Origin: Allodiplogaster sudhausi
Lineage: Eukaryota; Nematoda; Chromadorea; Rhabditida; Diplogasteridae
Reading direction: 5' to 3'
Assembly: GCA_945643635.1 (NCBI GenBank)
Contig: CALZFC010000248.1
Location: 3,701,501 to 3,765,500, forward strand
DNA: 64,000 nt
Positions within the stretch are counted from its first letter, which is position 1. Every line of letters begins with the position of its first letter. The position numbers and the translations under genes were made by a program. This document shows positions 1-10,584 of this stretch, one piece after another. Below the pieces are notes generated by a model. The model worked only from the letters and a program-made list of their open reading frames with translations, ran no database searches and was not told the DNA's origin.

Positions 1-534
1 TTGCTATGCTGCTCTGCTACACGACAGAGTGGTGTATCGAGGATGGAAGAGAACGCTTGTGACAAGGACGAATTACCGTGAGACGAGAGTAAAATCTAGT
101 ACAATTAATTAAAAACGACTATATTTCTCCAGTTTCATATCAAATCACCCAGGGTCGATGATCCTCCGTTGATATTTGGTGAACAACGTTTTTCCTCTTC
201 GATTGGTGCAATTCTTGGAAGGGTCTGCGATAAAGGCCTTCGAACTATCTGATGTGATATTGTGAAATTGTGACATTGTTACAGATTCGAAGAGGAACAA
301 AACTAAATTGTGTGCAGAGACAAACCGAGACTTATACAGAGGAAAAAGCAGCGCGGAGACCTGCGGAGTACTTGGAAGTGAGCGTGAGGACGATGAGCGG
401 ATTGAGGAGGGGCGACAGGCAGAGGTGGAGGTCCATGTGCACCTTTTGTATGAGCTCAAGGAAGACGTACAACTTTATCTCGAAGAACGACGCGTAGACG
501 CAGATGGCTCTAAGGAGTGATTGCAGTCGATCAA

Positions 535-774
535 TATTAAATTATGTATATTTTTAAAGTTGATTATTGGTCATGGCGGGAAATTTGAATTATATTTTTA
601 ATTGATAATTATCCATGGCGCGAAATTTGAATTTAAAACCTTCCTGCAGAGTGAGCAGCAGGAAGGACTGACTTCATTCGATCAAGCAAATTACATAATT
701 TTAAAAATCGATTATTGGTCATGGCGGGAAATTTAAATTTGAAAGCTGTTGCCTGAAGAGTGAGCACAAGTAAC
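535..774. repeat. short dispersed repeat with a recurring GGTCATGGCGGGAAATTT motif
   Basis: GATTATTGGTCATGGCGGGAAATTT occurs twice (about 562-587 and 710-735), with a degenerate third copy near 612-633 (ATCCATGGCGCGAAATTTG). All lie within AT-rich intronic DNA of the chemoreceptor fragment. A short GC-rich palindrome (CTTCCTGCAGAGTGAGCAGCAGGAAG) sits between them. Confidence 0.4.
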
Positions 775-952
775 GCCCTGCGATGCATGCGCCTTGCTTG
801 AGCGGACATCGAGGAAGCCTTGACTTGGACGAGGACCGCGACACCACAAAAACCGATGAGCGCAAGCGACAGGCACTCGGCCAAGAACGCGAGCAGCAAA
901 ACGACTATTTTCTGCCTGTCCATCTGCAATGCTCTCAACGTGTCACGCTTCT

Positions 953-1125
953 CACACAAAAAAATTGTTTGAAAGGAAAAAAAATTGTTTGAAAGAACAT
1001 TGTTTCGGGGCAAAACTGAAACAATATTGTTTGATATATATTATGTTCATTGCTCAATATAGTAAACAATATTGTTCCAGTTTTGCCCCGGAACAATGTT
1101 TGTTTCAAACAATTTTTGTGTGTGT
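953..1125. mobile_element. palindromic MITE-like element in a chemoreceptor intron
   Basis: The two halves are near-perfect inverted copies: ACAAAAAAATTGTTTGAAAG...GGGGCAAAACTGAAACAATA on the left, and the reverse complement ending CAAACAATTTTTGTGTG on the right. A short AT-rich centre separates them. The left arm holds an extra tandem copy of AAAAAATTGTTTGAAAG. It has no coding capacity, so it is a foldback or MITE-type non-autonomous DNA element. A clear target duplication was not found. Confidence 0.6.
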
Positions 1126-1507
1126 ATGAAACTCCCAAGGAATCTCTCATGAACAGCTCCCGTTTGCTCTCGAGTCCAATGACTTTTTTACTCGTACTGC
1201 AATGCTCCAATGGCTGCCATTCTGTTGTAGAAGCCTTCGTCCGGTGTGTAGATCAGCAATCCGGCTGCGGCTAGCAGCGTGGTCCATCATATAATCTGAG
1301 ATCAGAATTTTTCTTTAAGGTATTTAAAACTTTATTATAATGACATGTACACATAATAATGAATTTATATTCATTTTTATGTCTCACTCTGATTATATCT
1401 GCAAATTGCTGAACTATCAAAGAATCATCATTTCTTTAAATTGTAAAGAAACATTCAAACAAACTATTTTTTTTATTCTTCAATACCATAATAAATTCAT
1501 TCATTCG

Positions 1508-1668
1508 CCGTAGTAAATCCTAATTTTGTTTTGAAAGGTCCCGGCATGGTGAGTTGTTTGAATCTCTCAGAAAAAATCCGAGCGATGTTTCTCTTCTCAT
1601 GGCAAGTCTCGCTGTAAGTCGCGGAAGCATCAGCGAGGAGGGTCCTTCCTGCAGGGTGGCAGAAGAGC

Positions 1669-1712
<44 letters not shown>

Positions 1713-2030
1713 GAGAGAGAGAGAGCGTCTTCGCACTGTTCGGAGAAGAACGTCCTACACTCTGGTCACGGAGTCGATGGTTCTCTCCCGAGCATAGCGA
1801 ATGCACAGACTCTCCCTCACTCTCTCTCTCGCCCTCTTTCTTCCTCCCTTTTTCTCTATCCCTCCGTTCATCTGGTACCCTGCAGGAAGGATCCTTGTCC
1901 CAAATGCTTCCGCAACTCACAACTGGGTGGGCAGCAAGAAGAGATACATCGCGCATTTCTGAGAGAATCAGCCAACCAACCTCGCCGGGTCCTCTCATCT
2001 CACCCCCAAAAAAGAGATTTTACTACGACC
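1508..2030. mobile_element. foldback element with about 150-bp inverted arms around a GA/CT core
   Basis: The left arm (1508-1660) and right arm (1875-2030) are reverse complements with scattered mismatches. Both contain AATCTCTCAGAAA-, GTCGCGGAAGCAT- and GGTCCTTCCTGCAGGGT-like segments. The outer ends read CCGTAGTAAA on the left and TACTACGACC on the right. Inside are a (GA)n tract on the left and a (CT)n tract on the right, so even the microsatellite is inverted. Both strands are open across it, which reflects low complexity rather than coding. Confidence 0.65.
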
Positions 2031-2382
2031 ACAGGATTGTTAAGGCAGTTTTTCATTCGTTCCCTCACTCCAAGGACGAAAACAGCGAATGAAAATGACC
2101 ATCAGGCTCTTTTGTGTAGTTTTGAACAGGGAATCGAACATTAAAAACATTTCCGAGAAATATTAACTAAAACCTTAAATATGGTCTTCTGAAATTTTGG
2201 AACCTTTCGACTTATATCTAAAACAAAAATTTTTTTCGAAACTTTTTGAACAACTAAATTTCTTTATGAACACTAGATGCAACCCTCATAGTTTTCAAAG
2301 TAAAAGAAACAAAAATTCCTCAGGGCAGACGACGGCCGAGAGCTATGCTTGGGGTGCATCGGCCGTAACATCCTACATTTTC

Positions 2383-2812
2383 TCAGGCAGACCGCGCGGG
2401 CCTACCTCAAACTTGGGAAGTTAATTCGGCGAGTTCGGGGAATATTCGCCGAGAATTCGCCGGCATCGGCGGAATCGCCGTAATCGGCTAATTGGAATAA
2501 CTAGGCTGAATTAAGGTTATTCAAAACCAATCGTATATGACTGACGGGGATTTGGAACGATTCAGCGATCTGACTAGTTTCGTAATTTTTAGACCAATTA
2601 TAAAAAATAATTCATAATACATATTATTATTATTTTTAATATTGTATATTACATAAGTAATATGGGAATAATTAAATTAAATTTAGATAAACAAAAATAA
2701 TAATATTTGATCGAACAGGACGGGAATTCGCCGACCTCGGCAAGAATTCGCCGAGGTCGGCGGGAATTAGTGCGGAAACTTTGGGACTGGACCTGCCTGA
2801 ATTTCATGAATA
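2383..2812. mobile_element. candidate TIR element with GAATTCGCCG-rich ends
   Basis: The left end starts TCAGGCAGACC and the right end finishes GGACCTGCCTGA, giving inverted termini. Just inside both ends are GC-rich runs of GAATTCGCCG and CGGCGAGTTCG separated by AT-rich DNA. A smaller palindrome with the same GGCAGGTC...GACCTGCC ends occurs at about 2909-2965, suggesting one family. No convincing target duplication was found and no transposase is present. Confidence 0.4.
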
Positions 2813-2965
2813 AAGTGCTTTAATTGAAAAGTAACGAGTATTTATTATTAGTACTCAATGCTTTAATTGTATTGAATAACAAAAATTCCATAAATGATCC
2901 ATATTGATGGCAGGTCGATCTCGCGAAAAGCCTTAACTACTAGTAGTGTAATTGAGACCTGCCGC

Positions 2966-3289
2966 GCATTTAATCTGTCAACAGTTTGAAACATGTTCGT
3001 AACACTAGTTCGCAACTTTTTCGTTGTCATCACAAGCTGAGAACAACCTGACTTGTTCGAAAGCGTTGAGAATATTCAATTAAAAGACAAAAAAATGCAA
3101 TTCATCATACAGTTCGTAACCTTTTGCGTCGTACCTTTTTCTATACAAATCGCTAGTCTTTTCCATCTTCCCCAAATTTTCTTCTTTCTTTACGTTTCGG
3201 GAGAAGAAGAGAAAAAGAGGATGTGAGTGTACTAACGGCTGTTAGATTGTGTGATTTACATCGCTTTTTAATGAAGTTATCACTAGATG
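2966..3289. other. AT-rich intergenic DNA, nothing recognised
   Basis: I see no splice-bounded coding segment, RNA gene or clear repeat here on either strand. Confidence 0.4.
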
Positions 3290-4284
3290 AGTGGAGTGGT
3301 ATATTGTGGCGGTCCCCTAGCAGCCGCGTTGTAGATCGGGGACAGAGACACATTGCCACTTTACATAGCTTTATACTCTCAGTTTTACTTTGCAAGGTTC
3401 AGATAGAAATTAGTAGAAAACTTTAAAAGGAAATGGAAGGGGAGAACTGAGTTTATTTTCTTTTCTTTTGGAGCATGATCAGTAATGAAAAAAACATAGT
3501 TCTAAAGCGCATTGGAGGGCCGAGGATGTTTTGTAACTGACAGGATGGCTGGGAGTCGCTTGTCTGGAATCAGGGAGTGAGAGTGAAAGAGAAGACGGAG
3601 CTCTACTCATTGCTTCTCATTGTGATAACAACGCCTGGCTCAGGAGATGACACTCTGATGTTTGTACATACATACATGCATACATTTGGCGTATCTCCCC
3701 CTTTGACGGTTAATACTAGAGAACGTTTTAGTTAGCGTTTATCAGTTAAGGAGAAGAGAAACAGGGGACGAGAAACATGGTGGAGAAAGCAGAGAGAAAA
3801 AAAATGAGATAAACTATTCGTAAAGAAAGAAGAGAAGAGAAAGTTTTTTTTTGAAAGCACAAATTGTATCATATGAGCGAAATGAGAAGTGGAGGAAGAA
3901 ATAAAAGAAAATTTTGTTTTGGGAGGAAATACGACTTCAACTTGAAAGAGAAAGAAAATGAACAATCAGTACACAAAGGAACAAGAAAAGAACGACGGGG
4001 CCAAGCGCGCGGGAGAAGACTATGTGAAACAATCGTGCGAATGAAAAAAAGAAAGAGAAAAAGTACCTCAGAAAAAGAAATACTTTCATATTGGAAAAAA
4101 ATGACGTTTGGGCCGAGTTTTTTTTTCTCTTTTAGGCACGAGATAAATTTGAAAAATAATGAAAAATCGATGGGAAAGATGACGTGATGTTGTGAACGTT
4201 CTGATTGTGAGCGCACGTGAAGATTAATGATCAGATATATCTATCGATAGAGGGCAAGGCTGGGCGTCACTTGGTGTGCTCTCA

Positions 4285-4605
4285 CAACGAGTGAGAGGAG
4301 AGGGAGGGGAGGGGGGGAGAGAGAGGAGGGAGGGGAGGGCGAGAAAGAGAGGAGTGAGGGGAGGGGGAGAGAGAGAGGAGGGAGGGGAGGGGGAGAGAGA
4401 GGAGGGAGGGGAGGGGAGAGAGAGGAGGGAGGGGAGGGGGAGAGAGAGAGGAGGGAGGGGAGGGCGAGAAAGAGAGGAGGGAGGGGAGGGGGAGAGAGAG
4501 AGGAGGGAGGGGAGGGGGAGAGAGAGAGGAGGGAGGGGAGGGCGAGAAAGAGAGGAGGGAGGGGAGGGGGAGAGAGAGGAGGGGGAGAGCGAGGAGGGAG
4601 CTCTC
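4285..4605. repeat. GGGGA/GAGAGAGG purine minisatellite
   Basis: A run of almost pure purine on the plus strand, built from variants of a 24-28 bp unit (GAGGGAGGGGAGGGGGAGAGA) with occasional GGGCGAGAAAGA variants. The long open frames across it are repeat artefacts. G-runs of 4-6 at regular spacing make G-quadruplex or triplex formation plausible. Confidence 0.85.
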
Positions 4606-4653
4606 TCTACTCATTGCTTCTCGTTGTGAGAAGAGCCTGGTTCAGAAGAGCAG

Positions 4654-4875
4654 CTAACTCCACGCCAGCTGCTCCTCCAATTTCTCAACTCGTGCGCGCA
4701 TCTCATCCTTTTTGTGCTTCTCCTCCAGTTGGAGCTCCAGTAGGTGTTCTCGATGACGGTGTTGAACTTCTTCGTCATTTTTGTTCTGGTACAAATCATC
4801 TATGTGTTTCGCGTTTAGCTCCTCTCTCGCCTCCACTTTCCATAGCATAGTGTGCACCGTGACTTCTTCCTTCAT
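4654..4875 (-). CDS. repeat-encoded coiled-coil ORF (copy A)
   Basis: A 73-codon minus-strand frame rich in E, K, Q, R and L with heptad spacing (EEKHKKDEMRARVEKLEEQL) and ending QLAWS-stop. The same C-terminal half, including the stop, is kept in the copies at 10.9 and 30.3 kb. A related frame occurs at 6.1 kb. It is not a recognised family. Its position upstream (in minus-strand sense) of a purine tract and LTR-like end would suit a short gag-like or accessory coiled-coil protein of a retroelement, but it could equally be a captured host exon. Confidence 0.35.
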   Translation of the reverse strand: MKEEVTVHTMLWKVEAREELNAKHIDDLYQNKNDEEVQHRHREHLLELQLEEKHKKDEMRARVEKLEEQLAWS

Positions 4876-5251
4876 GGCATCGTCGTAATTTTTCTCAATA
4901 TAGCTGACCGTCTCTCTTTCGCTGCTTAGAAGCTCCTGGTTTTCTTGGAACCTCCATGTTCGGCTTCAGGGCCCGACCATCACAGATTCATGCATTCTGA
5001 TCAGTTTAACGTTGTTTTTTCTTCAACAATAGCAAAAAAAAGAATGACTTAAAAAAGTGGATTACGAATAATAATTGAATAGAATAATTGCTCGTGCCCA
5101 ATTCATCGTAATCCTTGCGTGTAGTCTGCAGGCAGATGTATGCTGCCTGGAGTGGATAGAAATCTCCGAGTACGGGAGCAGAGAGAAGAACGATGAGACA
5201 CCGATCAAGTGCGCAAGTGCAACTGCCGATGACCACGAGCAGGCCTCCCAT

Positions 5252-5400
5252 CTCTCTCTCACTCTCTCACTCACTCACTCACTCACACTCTCTCACTCGC
5301 TCTCTCTCTCTCTTTCTCTCTCTTTCTCCCTCTACATCTCTCTCTTACCGCTCTTTGTCTCTCTCTCTTTCCACCTCTCCCTCCATTACACTCGGTCACG
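5252..5400. repeat. CT microsatellite
   Basis: Imperfect (CT)n with CACT interruptions inside the 3' part of repeat copy A. The same tract sits at the same place in every other copy of the block. Confidence 0.85.
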
Positions 5401-5481
5401 CTATCAGCTTCTCTCCTCCAAATCTTCCGTCCTTCTCTCTCACCAACAGCTGCTTGTCAGGCCTCGCCAATTTCTTGCAAG

Positions 5482-5728
5482 TGTTACGGTCGGGTTCGGG
5501 TGACCGTGTGGCGGTCCCGTAGCCGCCGTGTTGTAGATTGGGGACCAGTTACACATTGTTACTTCACTTACCTTTACACTCTTGGTCTTACTTTAGTACA
5601 TGACATACATAGATAGAGAGAGATCAGGCCTTGGGGGGCAGCCGCCTCCTAGCTCTTGCCAGCGAACACTCGGGCAGCGGAGGCTGTTTGTTCTTCTAGT
5701 CGTGGCCTCCGCTGCTGCTAGCATGACA
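5482..5728 (-). repeat. LTR-like sequence, TGTTACGG...CATGACA
   Basis: Starts TGTTACGGTCGGGTTCGGGTG and ends GCATGACA, which is TG...CA bounded. On the minus strand it is preceded by a purine tract (GTAGGGGA) placed like a polypurine tract next to a 3' LTR. Homologues lie at 9788-10058 and 29243-29538. On the left it abuts TTGCAAG, where other copies of the repeat simply continue, so it looks inserted or recombined there. The LTR assignment is inferred. Confidence 0.5.
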
Positions 5729-7197
5729 TCCCCTACAAGAGTGGTCTCTCACTCTACCTAGTTGAACACAGAAAAGCAGAGCTAAAAAATGAAATTAGTG
5801 AATAAAAAAAGAGTAGAAGAGAAAGGTTTTTTTTTAGAAAATCATGTTGAGGTTGAGATAGGAATAAGGAAAAAGGATCCAAGAAACGGTTTTTTTCAGG
5901 TTTTTTTTTGCGCAATTAATAAAAACGCGGGCAATGTATCGATACCTAAAACGCACGGGAGAGGGGGAAGATGTTGCGATTGATGGCTGGGCGTCGCAAG
6001 TGTGCTGTCACAACAAGAGAGGGGAGGGAGCTCTCTCTACTCATTGCTTCTCGTTGTGAGAACAACTATAGAAGAGCCACCATGTGTGTGCTCTTCTTTG
6101 TGTTCTTGTACTCCGCCAGCTGCTCTTCCAATCTCTCCACTCGTGCGCACATCTCATCCTGTCCGTGCATCTCCTTCTCCAGTTGCAACTCCAGGAGATG
6201 CTCTCTCTGGCGATGTTGAACTTCTTCTTCTTCTTCCTTCATATTGTCAAGCCAAGGTCCCTGGTCGAGTAGAAGCCGGCCGTGGGAGAATGTATGTGTT
6301 TCTGTCGCCCAGGATCTTCCCTTTTACTATCTTACTCTTGAGCTTCTTGGTTACACATTTATCGTTTACATTTACTCATCATCACACTTAACAGAAGGGG
6401 GGCCAAAGGGGGGGGGGGGGAGATCCGCGGAGAGGGGGGGGGGGAAGCTGCCAGCCGTCCTCTGAAGGTGTTTTTCTCCCACTGCCGGCAGCTTTCCCGA
6501 GTGGCCTCACCCCCCAGGGGTGGGGGGCGGGGCCACTGCTCTCTCCCCGCCGTAACATCCCCCTTTAAGGTATGATTGGTCCCTCAATCTATTACAAGAA
6601 AGAGAGCGAGAGATGGAAAGAAAAATTAATAAAAATAAACAAAAAAAACATAAAAAAAATGTGTCTTAGTGTTTTTTCTATTTCACACGCACACACGAAA
6701 AAAGCTTTCGGAGCGCCGGTAAGGGATCAAGCGAATGAGAATGAGGGAGAGATTTTGAGAGAGAGAGAATGAGAGAGGAAAAAAAATGGGAGATAGAAGA
6801 ATAGGGAGAGAAAGAGAAAGGGAAAAGATTGAGCATCTTGGCCATACGCATTGCGAGACGTCAAACGGGCGGTACCTCCACATAGTTGTAGTCTTCCGCC
6901 GGGACTTTCATGTTCGGCTTCAGGGCCCGGTCATGACAGATTCATGTATTCTGAGCAGTTTAACGTTGTTTTTTTCAAGAATAAAAACAAGAAAGAGTAA
7001 GAAAAATAGATTACGAAAGTCTGAATAGAATAATTCGTCGGACATACCCAATTCATCGTAATCCTTGCGTGTAGTCTGCAGGCAGATGTATGCTGCCAGG
7101 AGTGGGTAGAAATCTCCGTGTACGGGAGCAGAATGAAGGGCGATGAGACGCCGATCGAGTGCGGAGGGTCAACTGGAGATGACTACGAGCAGGCCTC

Positions 7198-7241
<44 letters not shown>

Positions 7242-7530
7242 CTTTCTCCCTCTCTTTTCGCGCTACATCTCTCTGTCTCTCTCGCACTTTATCTCTGTCT
7301 CGCTTCTCTCTCTCTGTCTCTCTCTCTTACCGCTCTTTGTCTCTCTCTCTCTCCTCTTCTCCCTCCATTACACTCGGTCAAGCAATCGGCTTCTCTCCTC
7401 CAATTCTTCTGTCTTTCTCTCTCACCACCATCTGCTTGTCACGCCTCTCCATTTTCTTGCGAGTTAACATGGTATCGCGCTTTACAAGATATATCTCTTA
7501 AGTCGGCCAAATCAAACCTAACCTTTCAGT
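5729..7530 (-). repeat. repeat mosaic copy B
   Basis: Contains an AT block (5780-5960), the junction motif GAGGGAGCTCTCTCTACTCATTGCTTC (about 6028), a coiled-coil frame, a G/C-rich stretch with runs of 9-10 G (6395-6550) ending CCGTAACATCCCC, then the GGCTTCAGGGCCCGG block (6840-6985), the GCAGATGTATGCTGCC block and a CT tract. It matches 26.93-28.5 kb closely in order and sequence. CCGTAACA followed by TCCCCC mirrors the LTR-like ends on the minus strand (GGGGGA|TGTTACGG). Confidence 0.6.
6066..6242 (-). CDS. repeat-encoded coiled-coil ORF (copy B)
   Basis: An ATG-initiated 58-residue minus-strand frame with a run of glutamates followed by EHLLELQLEKEMHGQDEM and RVERLEEQLAEY, clearly homologous to the coiled-coil frames at 4.7, 10.9 and 30.3 kb but with a different C-terminus. 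The sister copy at 26.95-27.14 kb carries a small deletion that breaks the frame. The ATG lies just downstream (minus sense) of CTTGACA, which resembles an LTR end. Confidence 0.3.
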   Translation of the reverse strand: MKEEEEEVQHRQREHLLELQLEKEMHGQDEMCARVERLEEQLAEYKNTKKSTHMVALL

Positions 7531-7585
7531 AACCTTCTAATGTTCTCAAAATATAAATATATTCTCATAACAACAGCGGGCTTCT

Positions 7586-7750
7586 ATGTCAGAAAAAGGC
7601 TCCTTGGATGAAAATGTCAACACGATTTATCATGCGGACGAAGTAGATAGAGAGATATACGTTTGTAGCACGCAAAAATTTCAGGAACGCTTTGATGTTA
7701 TGCCATCCTCTGAAATAATAAAGTTGCTTTCGAAAAGATGTGATATATAG
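7586..7750 (+). CDS. small hypothetical ORF, 54 residues
   Basis: ATG at 7586 and stop at 7748-7750. The sequence is acidic and mixed in composition (DEVDREIYVCSTQKF), unlike the surrounding low-complexity repeats. No family is recognised, and no splice sites or promoter are evident. It lies between repeat copy B and a TA-flanked MITE and could be a transposase remnant or chance. Confidence 0.15.
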   Translation: MSEKGSLDENVNTIYHADEVDREIYVCSTQKFQERFDVMPSSEIIKLLSKRCDI

Positions 7751-7973
7751 TACAGACTTCTCATTCCGGTTATCGTCCGTCATATGGCCTCAGGCTAATA
7801 ATTACATATGGAGGCTGGCCAGCTAGACGAAGCCCCAGACAGTTCTTTTAAAAAAATCACGAAAAACATAGAGTTCTTTATAACTTTGTTATATTCAGAG
7901 ATACTGACCAAGACCTGGATGTTCAACATTGAGTATAATACAATGATTATTTCAGGATAAATATTAATCAACA

Positions 7974-8402
7974 TACCTTTTTTCTCTATTAGTGCCCCTC
8001 CCTCTATTAGAACCCCCCTCTAATAGTGCCCCCTCTCGCAAGGGTATTGAAAAATAGTACCCCTCCCTCTAATAGAACCCCCCCCCCTCCAATAGTGCCC
8101 ACCTTAATTGACTAATAGAGACCTGGAATCTCTATTTGAGGTATTGGATGCTCTTCCCAATGAACTGAATGCAAATCTATTCAAAATCTACTGTAAAACG
8201 GATATTCCAGTAATGATTCCATTGAAGTAGAGCTATAATTCTTCGTTTTTGAGAATAAAATGTTGTTATCAAACTTTTAGTCAATCACATTGAAAAATAG
8301 TACCCCTCCTTCTAATAGAACCCAGCCCTCTAATAGTGCCCCCCTCTCGCAGAGGTATTGAAAAATAGTACCCCAGGGGGCACTAATAGAGAAAATACGG
8401 TA
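7974..8402. mobile_element. TA-flanked MITE with CTCTATTAGTGCCCC termini
   Basis: The left end is TACCTTTTTTCTCTATTAGTGCCC and the right end is its inverse, GGGGGCACTAATAGAGAAAATACGGTA, so the TIRs are about 26 bp and start and end on TA. Inside each end are sub-repeats of ATTGAAAAATAGTACCCCTCC and CTCTAATAGAACCC. Tc1/mariner or pogo-type elements leave TA duplications, so this is a likely non-autonomous member. A related fragment lies at 9405-9512. Confidence 0.7.
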
Positions 8403-9060
8403 GCCTATCTTAAGTTGACACGCTCGTTCCTTGTATACCTTCATGAAGTTCCACTAGGAAAAATCGAGTGATTCAGCATGGATTCTTTCGAGACGGCAGG
8501 ATATTTTTGATCCTTTTCTGCAAATAATGTTGTTAAAAAGAAAAGTGATTCTTCCAGGTATTCTGTCTTTTAAGGACAGTAATATGATTTCGTGGCACAA
8601 CAAGAAACGGTCGTACCTAATACTCCGGGCAGCGGTCGACCACGCTCCATTATCATGAGGTTCCACTTTTGAAAATCGATGTACTCAAACTGCAAGTATA
8701 AAACATGTTGGTCGAAAGTGGCGAAAATGAGCGGATTTTAATGTCAAAACCTTGTTCCAGTCTGTCTTGCCACGCGTTCCTTTCCGTCCCTTATTAGAGT
8801 CCATGTGATGACGCAGAATATAATAAAACTTGAATTTTGCCGGATGGGAAGGAAAAGAGACTCGGGGGGAATCTGCAGGATGGTCCAGGCATTTTCTCTT
8901 GCCGTAGCCCCATTCTTTCCGTATTCTGAAGACGAGGAGCTAAATCTTATGGACACTCAAAAAATATGGAAGAAAAAAGTCAGATACGAACTAATTAAAG
9001 CAACACCGCCGTAATTACATAGATGAAAACTAAGCAAATGCGAGAGACTCAAAAAGTTGG
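8403..9060. other. intergenic DNA, nothing recognised
   Basis: Mixed-composition DNA without convincing splice-bounded exons. Short open frames on both strands (for example 8454-8666 minus and 8805-9014 plus) show no recognisable motif. Confidence 0.4.
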
Positions 9061-9069
9061 TTCGCTTTG

Positions 9070-9300
9070 AGGAGTTGCCAATGGCAGATGTATGCTGCCA
9101 GGAACGACTTGAAGTCGCCGTGTAAAGGCGAACATTCGAAGCAAAGGAGGAGAGAAGTCGAATACGAATGGGCCTCTATCACTCGCTCAATCAATGGCTT
9201 ATCGTTCCCATCTCTCTCTTTCTCTTGTTCTCTCTCCCATTCCCTAGGCATCTCTCTATCATTCTCGAGCAGTCTGCTCCCTCCACTAGTTTTATGCTCT
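9070..9300. repeat. diverged copy of the GCAGATGTATGCTGCC plus CT-tract block
   Basis: Contains GGCAGATGTATGCTGCCAGGA, a diverged equivalent of the GTCGCCGTGTAAAGG spacer and then a degenerate CT-rich stretch, matching the order at 5.1, 7.1, 11.35, 28.0, 30.7 and 32.05 kb. It is the most decayed copy in the window. Confidence 0.55.
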
Positions 9301-9404
9301 CTTCCAGCGACGTTCGCCTCTTATCCATCAGCGTACAAATTGCTGTATCATTTATTGCATAAGTGAATAAAAACATTCTTGCTCCATTTACCATATTTTC
9401 TCTA

Positions 9405-9512
9405 CAATTACTCCCGGGGGTACTATTTTTCAAGACCCTTGCCAAACGGGGGGGGGGCACTATAACAGGGGGGGGGTACTATTACGGGGAGGGGTACTAA
9501 TTGAGACACAGA
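9405..9512. mobile_element. fragment related to the TA-flanked MITE
   Basis: GGGGGTACTATTTTTCAAGACCCTTGCC, GGGGCACTATAACAGGGGG and GGGGTACTATTACGGGG are inverted relatives of the internal repeats of the element at 7974-8402. It ends near ACGGTATC. Only part of an element remains. Confidence 0.5.
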
Positions 9513-9787
9513 CGGTATCTCCTTATTTTCGTATCTCACAAGAAACAACAGTTTGAAAAAACATAATCATGCAATCAGGAAATAAAAAGTTGAATATGAT
9601 TTCTATGTTCACAGAGACATCACTCAGTGGTTTATGAACGGCACAAGTTGCCCCATTTTGCTAAGCGCTGATTCGATGTTGCTTTCGAGTCTTCCTATTC
9701 CGATGGGTCGGCAGTCGGCGGCAGTCACCGTTCTGTCGTTGATGACAATGAAGATGTTTACTCGGACATTCATATGTATGTACATAT

Positions 9788-10058
9788 TGATACGGTCGGG
9801 TTCGGGTGAGCTTGTGCCGGTCCCCTCGCCGTGTTGTAGATTGGGACTACTTACACATTGTTACTTTACAAGCCTGTATTATCTTAGCCTTACTCATTTC
9901 CGAGTAGTCATATAGAGAGAGAAGAGAGGTAGGGGGCAGGCCATGGGGGCAGCCGTCTCCTTACGGCTCCCGGCGAACACTCGGCTCCGGAGGCTGTTCT
10001 TGGGAGGCGTGTCCTCCGCCGCCTTGGTCGGCTGCTGGCTCTGGCCCCGGGCATGACA
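9788..10058 (-). repeat. LTR-like sequence, copy C
   Basis: TGATACGGTCGGGTTCGGGTG...GGGCATGACA, homologous along its length to 29243-29538 and 5482-5728. On the minus strand it follows ATAACGTGGGGA, a purine-rich tract in the position expected for a polypurine tract. About 150 bp near the CATGACA end is GC-rich and well conserved (CCTCCGCCGCCTTGGTCGGCTGC). Confidence 0.5.
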
Positions 10059-10584
10059 TCCCCACGTTATACAAGAGTGGCCACTCACTCTAACTAAGTT
10101 AAACACAGAAAGCGGAGAAAAAAATGAGATAAACTATTGTAAAGAAAGAAGAGAAGAGAAAGTTTTTTTTTTGAAAGCACAAATTGCATCATGTGAGCGA
10201 AATGAGAAGTGGAGGAAGAAGTAAAAGAAATTTTTTTTGTTTTTTGACGAAATACGACTTCAACTTGAAAGAGAAAGAAAATGAACAATCAGTACACAAA
10301 GGAACAAGAAAAGGGGCCAAGCGCGCGGGAGAAAACGATGTGAAACAATCGTGCAAATGAAAAAAAGAAAGAGAAAAAGTACCTCAGAAAAAGAAATACT
10401 TTCATATTGGAAAATATTTTATATTTCTCTTTTAGGCTCGAGATAGATTTGAAAAATAATGAAAAATCGATGGGAAATGAAGACGTGATGTTGTGAACGT
10501 TCTGATTGTGGGCGCACGGGAAGATTAATGATCAGATATATCTATCGATAGAAGGCTGGGCGTCAGTTGGTGTGCTGTCACAAC

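Larger units (their letters stand above)
332..1275 (-). pseudogene. partial nematode 7TM chemoreceptor gene (3' exons only)
   Basis: Three minus-strand exons join in phase. Exon 1192..~1275 covers the end of TM4 and an extracellular loop with TPDEGFYNRM. Exon 775..933 carries TM5 (LLLAFLAECLSLALIGFCGV) and a basic third loop, SAQARRMHRR. Exon 332..509 carries TM6 and TM7, with the TM7 motif LCLSPLLNPLIVL, then stops at 332-334. The introns are 510-774 (donor GTTACT, acceptor CTTAG) and 934-1191 (donor GTAAAA, acceptor TTGAG). This topology and the basic loop fit nematode str/srd-type chemosensory GPCRs; the exact family is inferred. No exons for TM1-TM3 are visible above 1.3 kb, where the DNA is AT-rich and then repeat-filled. 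An in-frame TGA lies just upstream of the TM4 segment, so the gene is either truncated or has distant 5' exons. The 934-1191 intron holds a palindromic element. Confidence 0.55.
3290..5481 (-). repeat. repeat mosaic copy A
   Basis: This is the first of several copies of one composite repeat. In plus-strand order it has a decayed LTR-like end (3297-3400, containing GTGGCGGTCCCCTAG), a purine-rich AT block (3805-4270), a GGGGA minisatellite, a conserved coiled-coil frame on the minus strand, a GGCTTCAGGGCCCG block (4955-5025), a block with GCAGATGTATGCTGCC (5115-5190), and a CT tract ending TTTCTTGCAAG. The same order recurs at 9.8-11.8 kb and 29.2-31.0 kb. The minus strand is taken as sense because a purine tract precedes the LTR-like ends on that strand in the sister copies. 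No complete reverse transcriptase or integrase is present. Confidence 0.65.

Noticed and set aside
1554..2144. 196-codon plus-strand frame
   Set aside because: It spans an inverted-repeat element with a GA/CT core and is open on both strands, so low complexity explains it.
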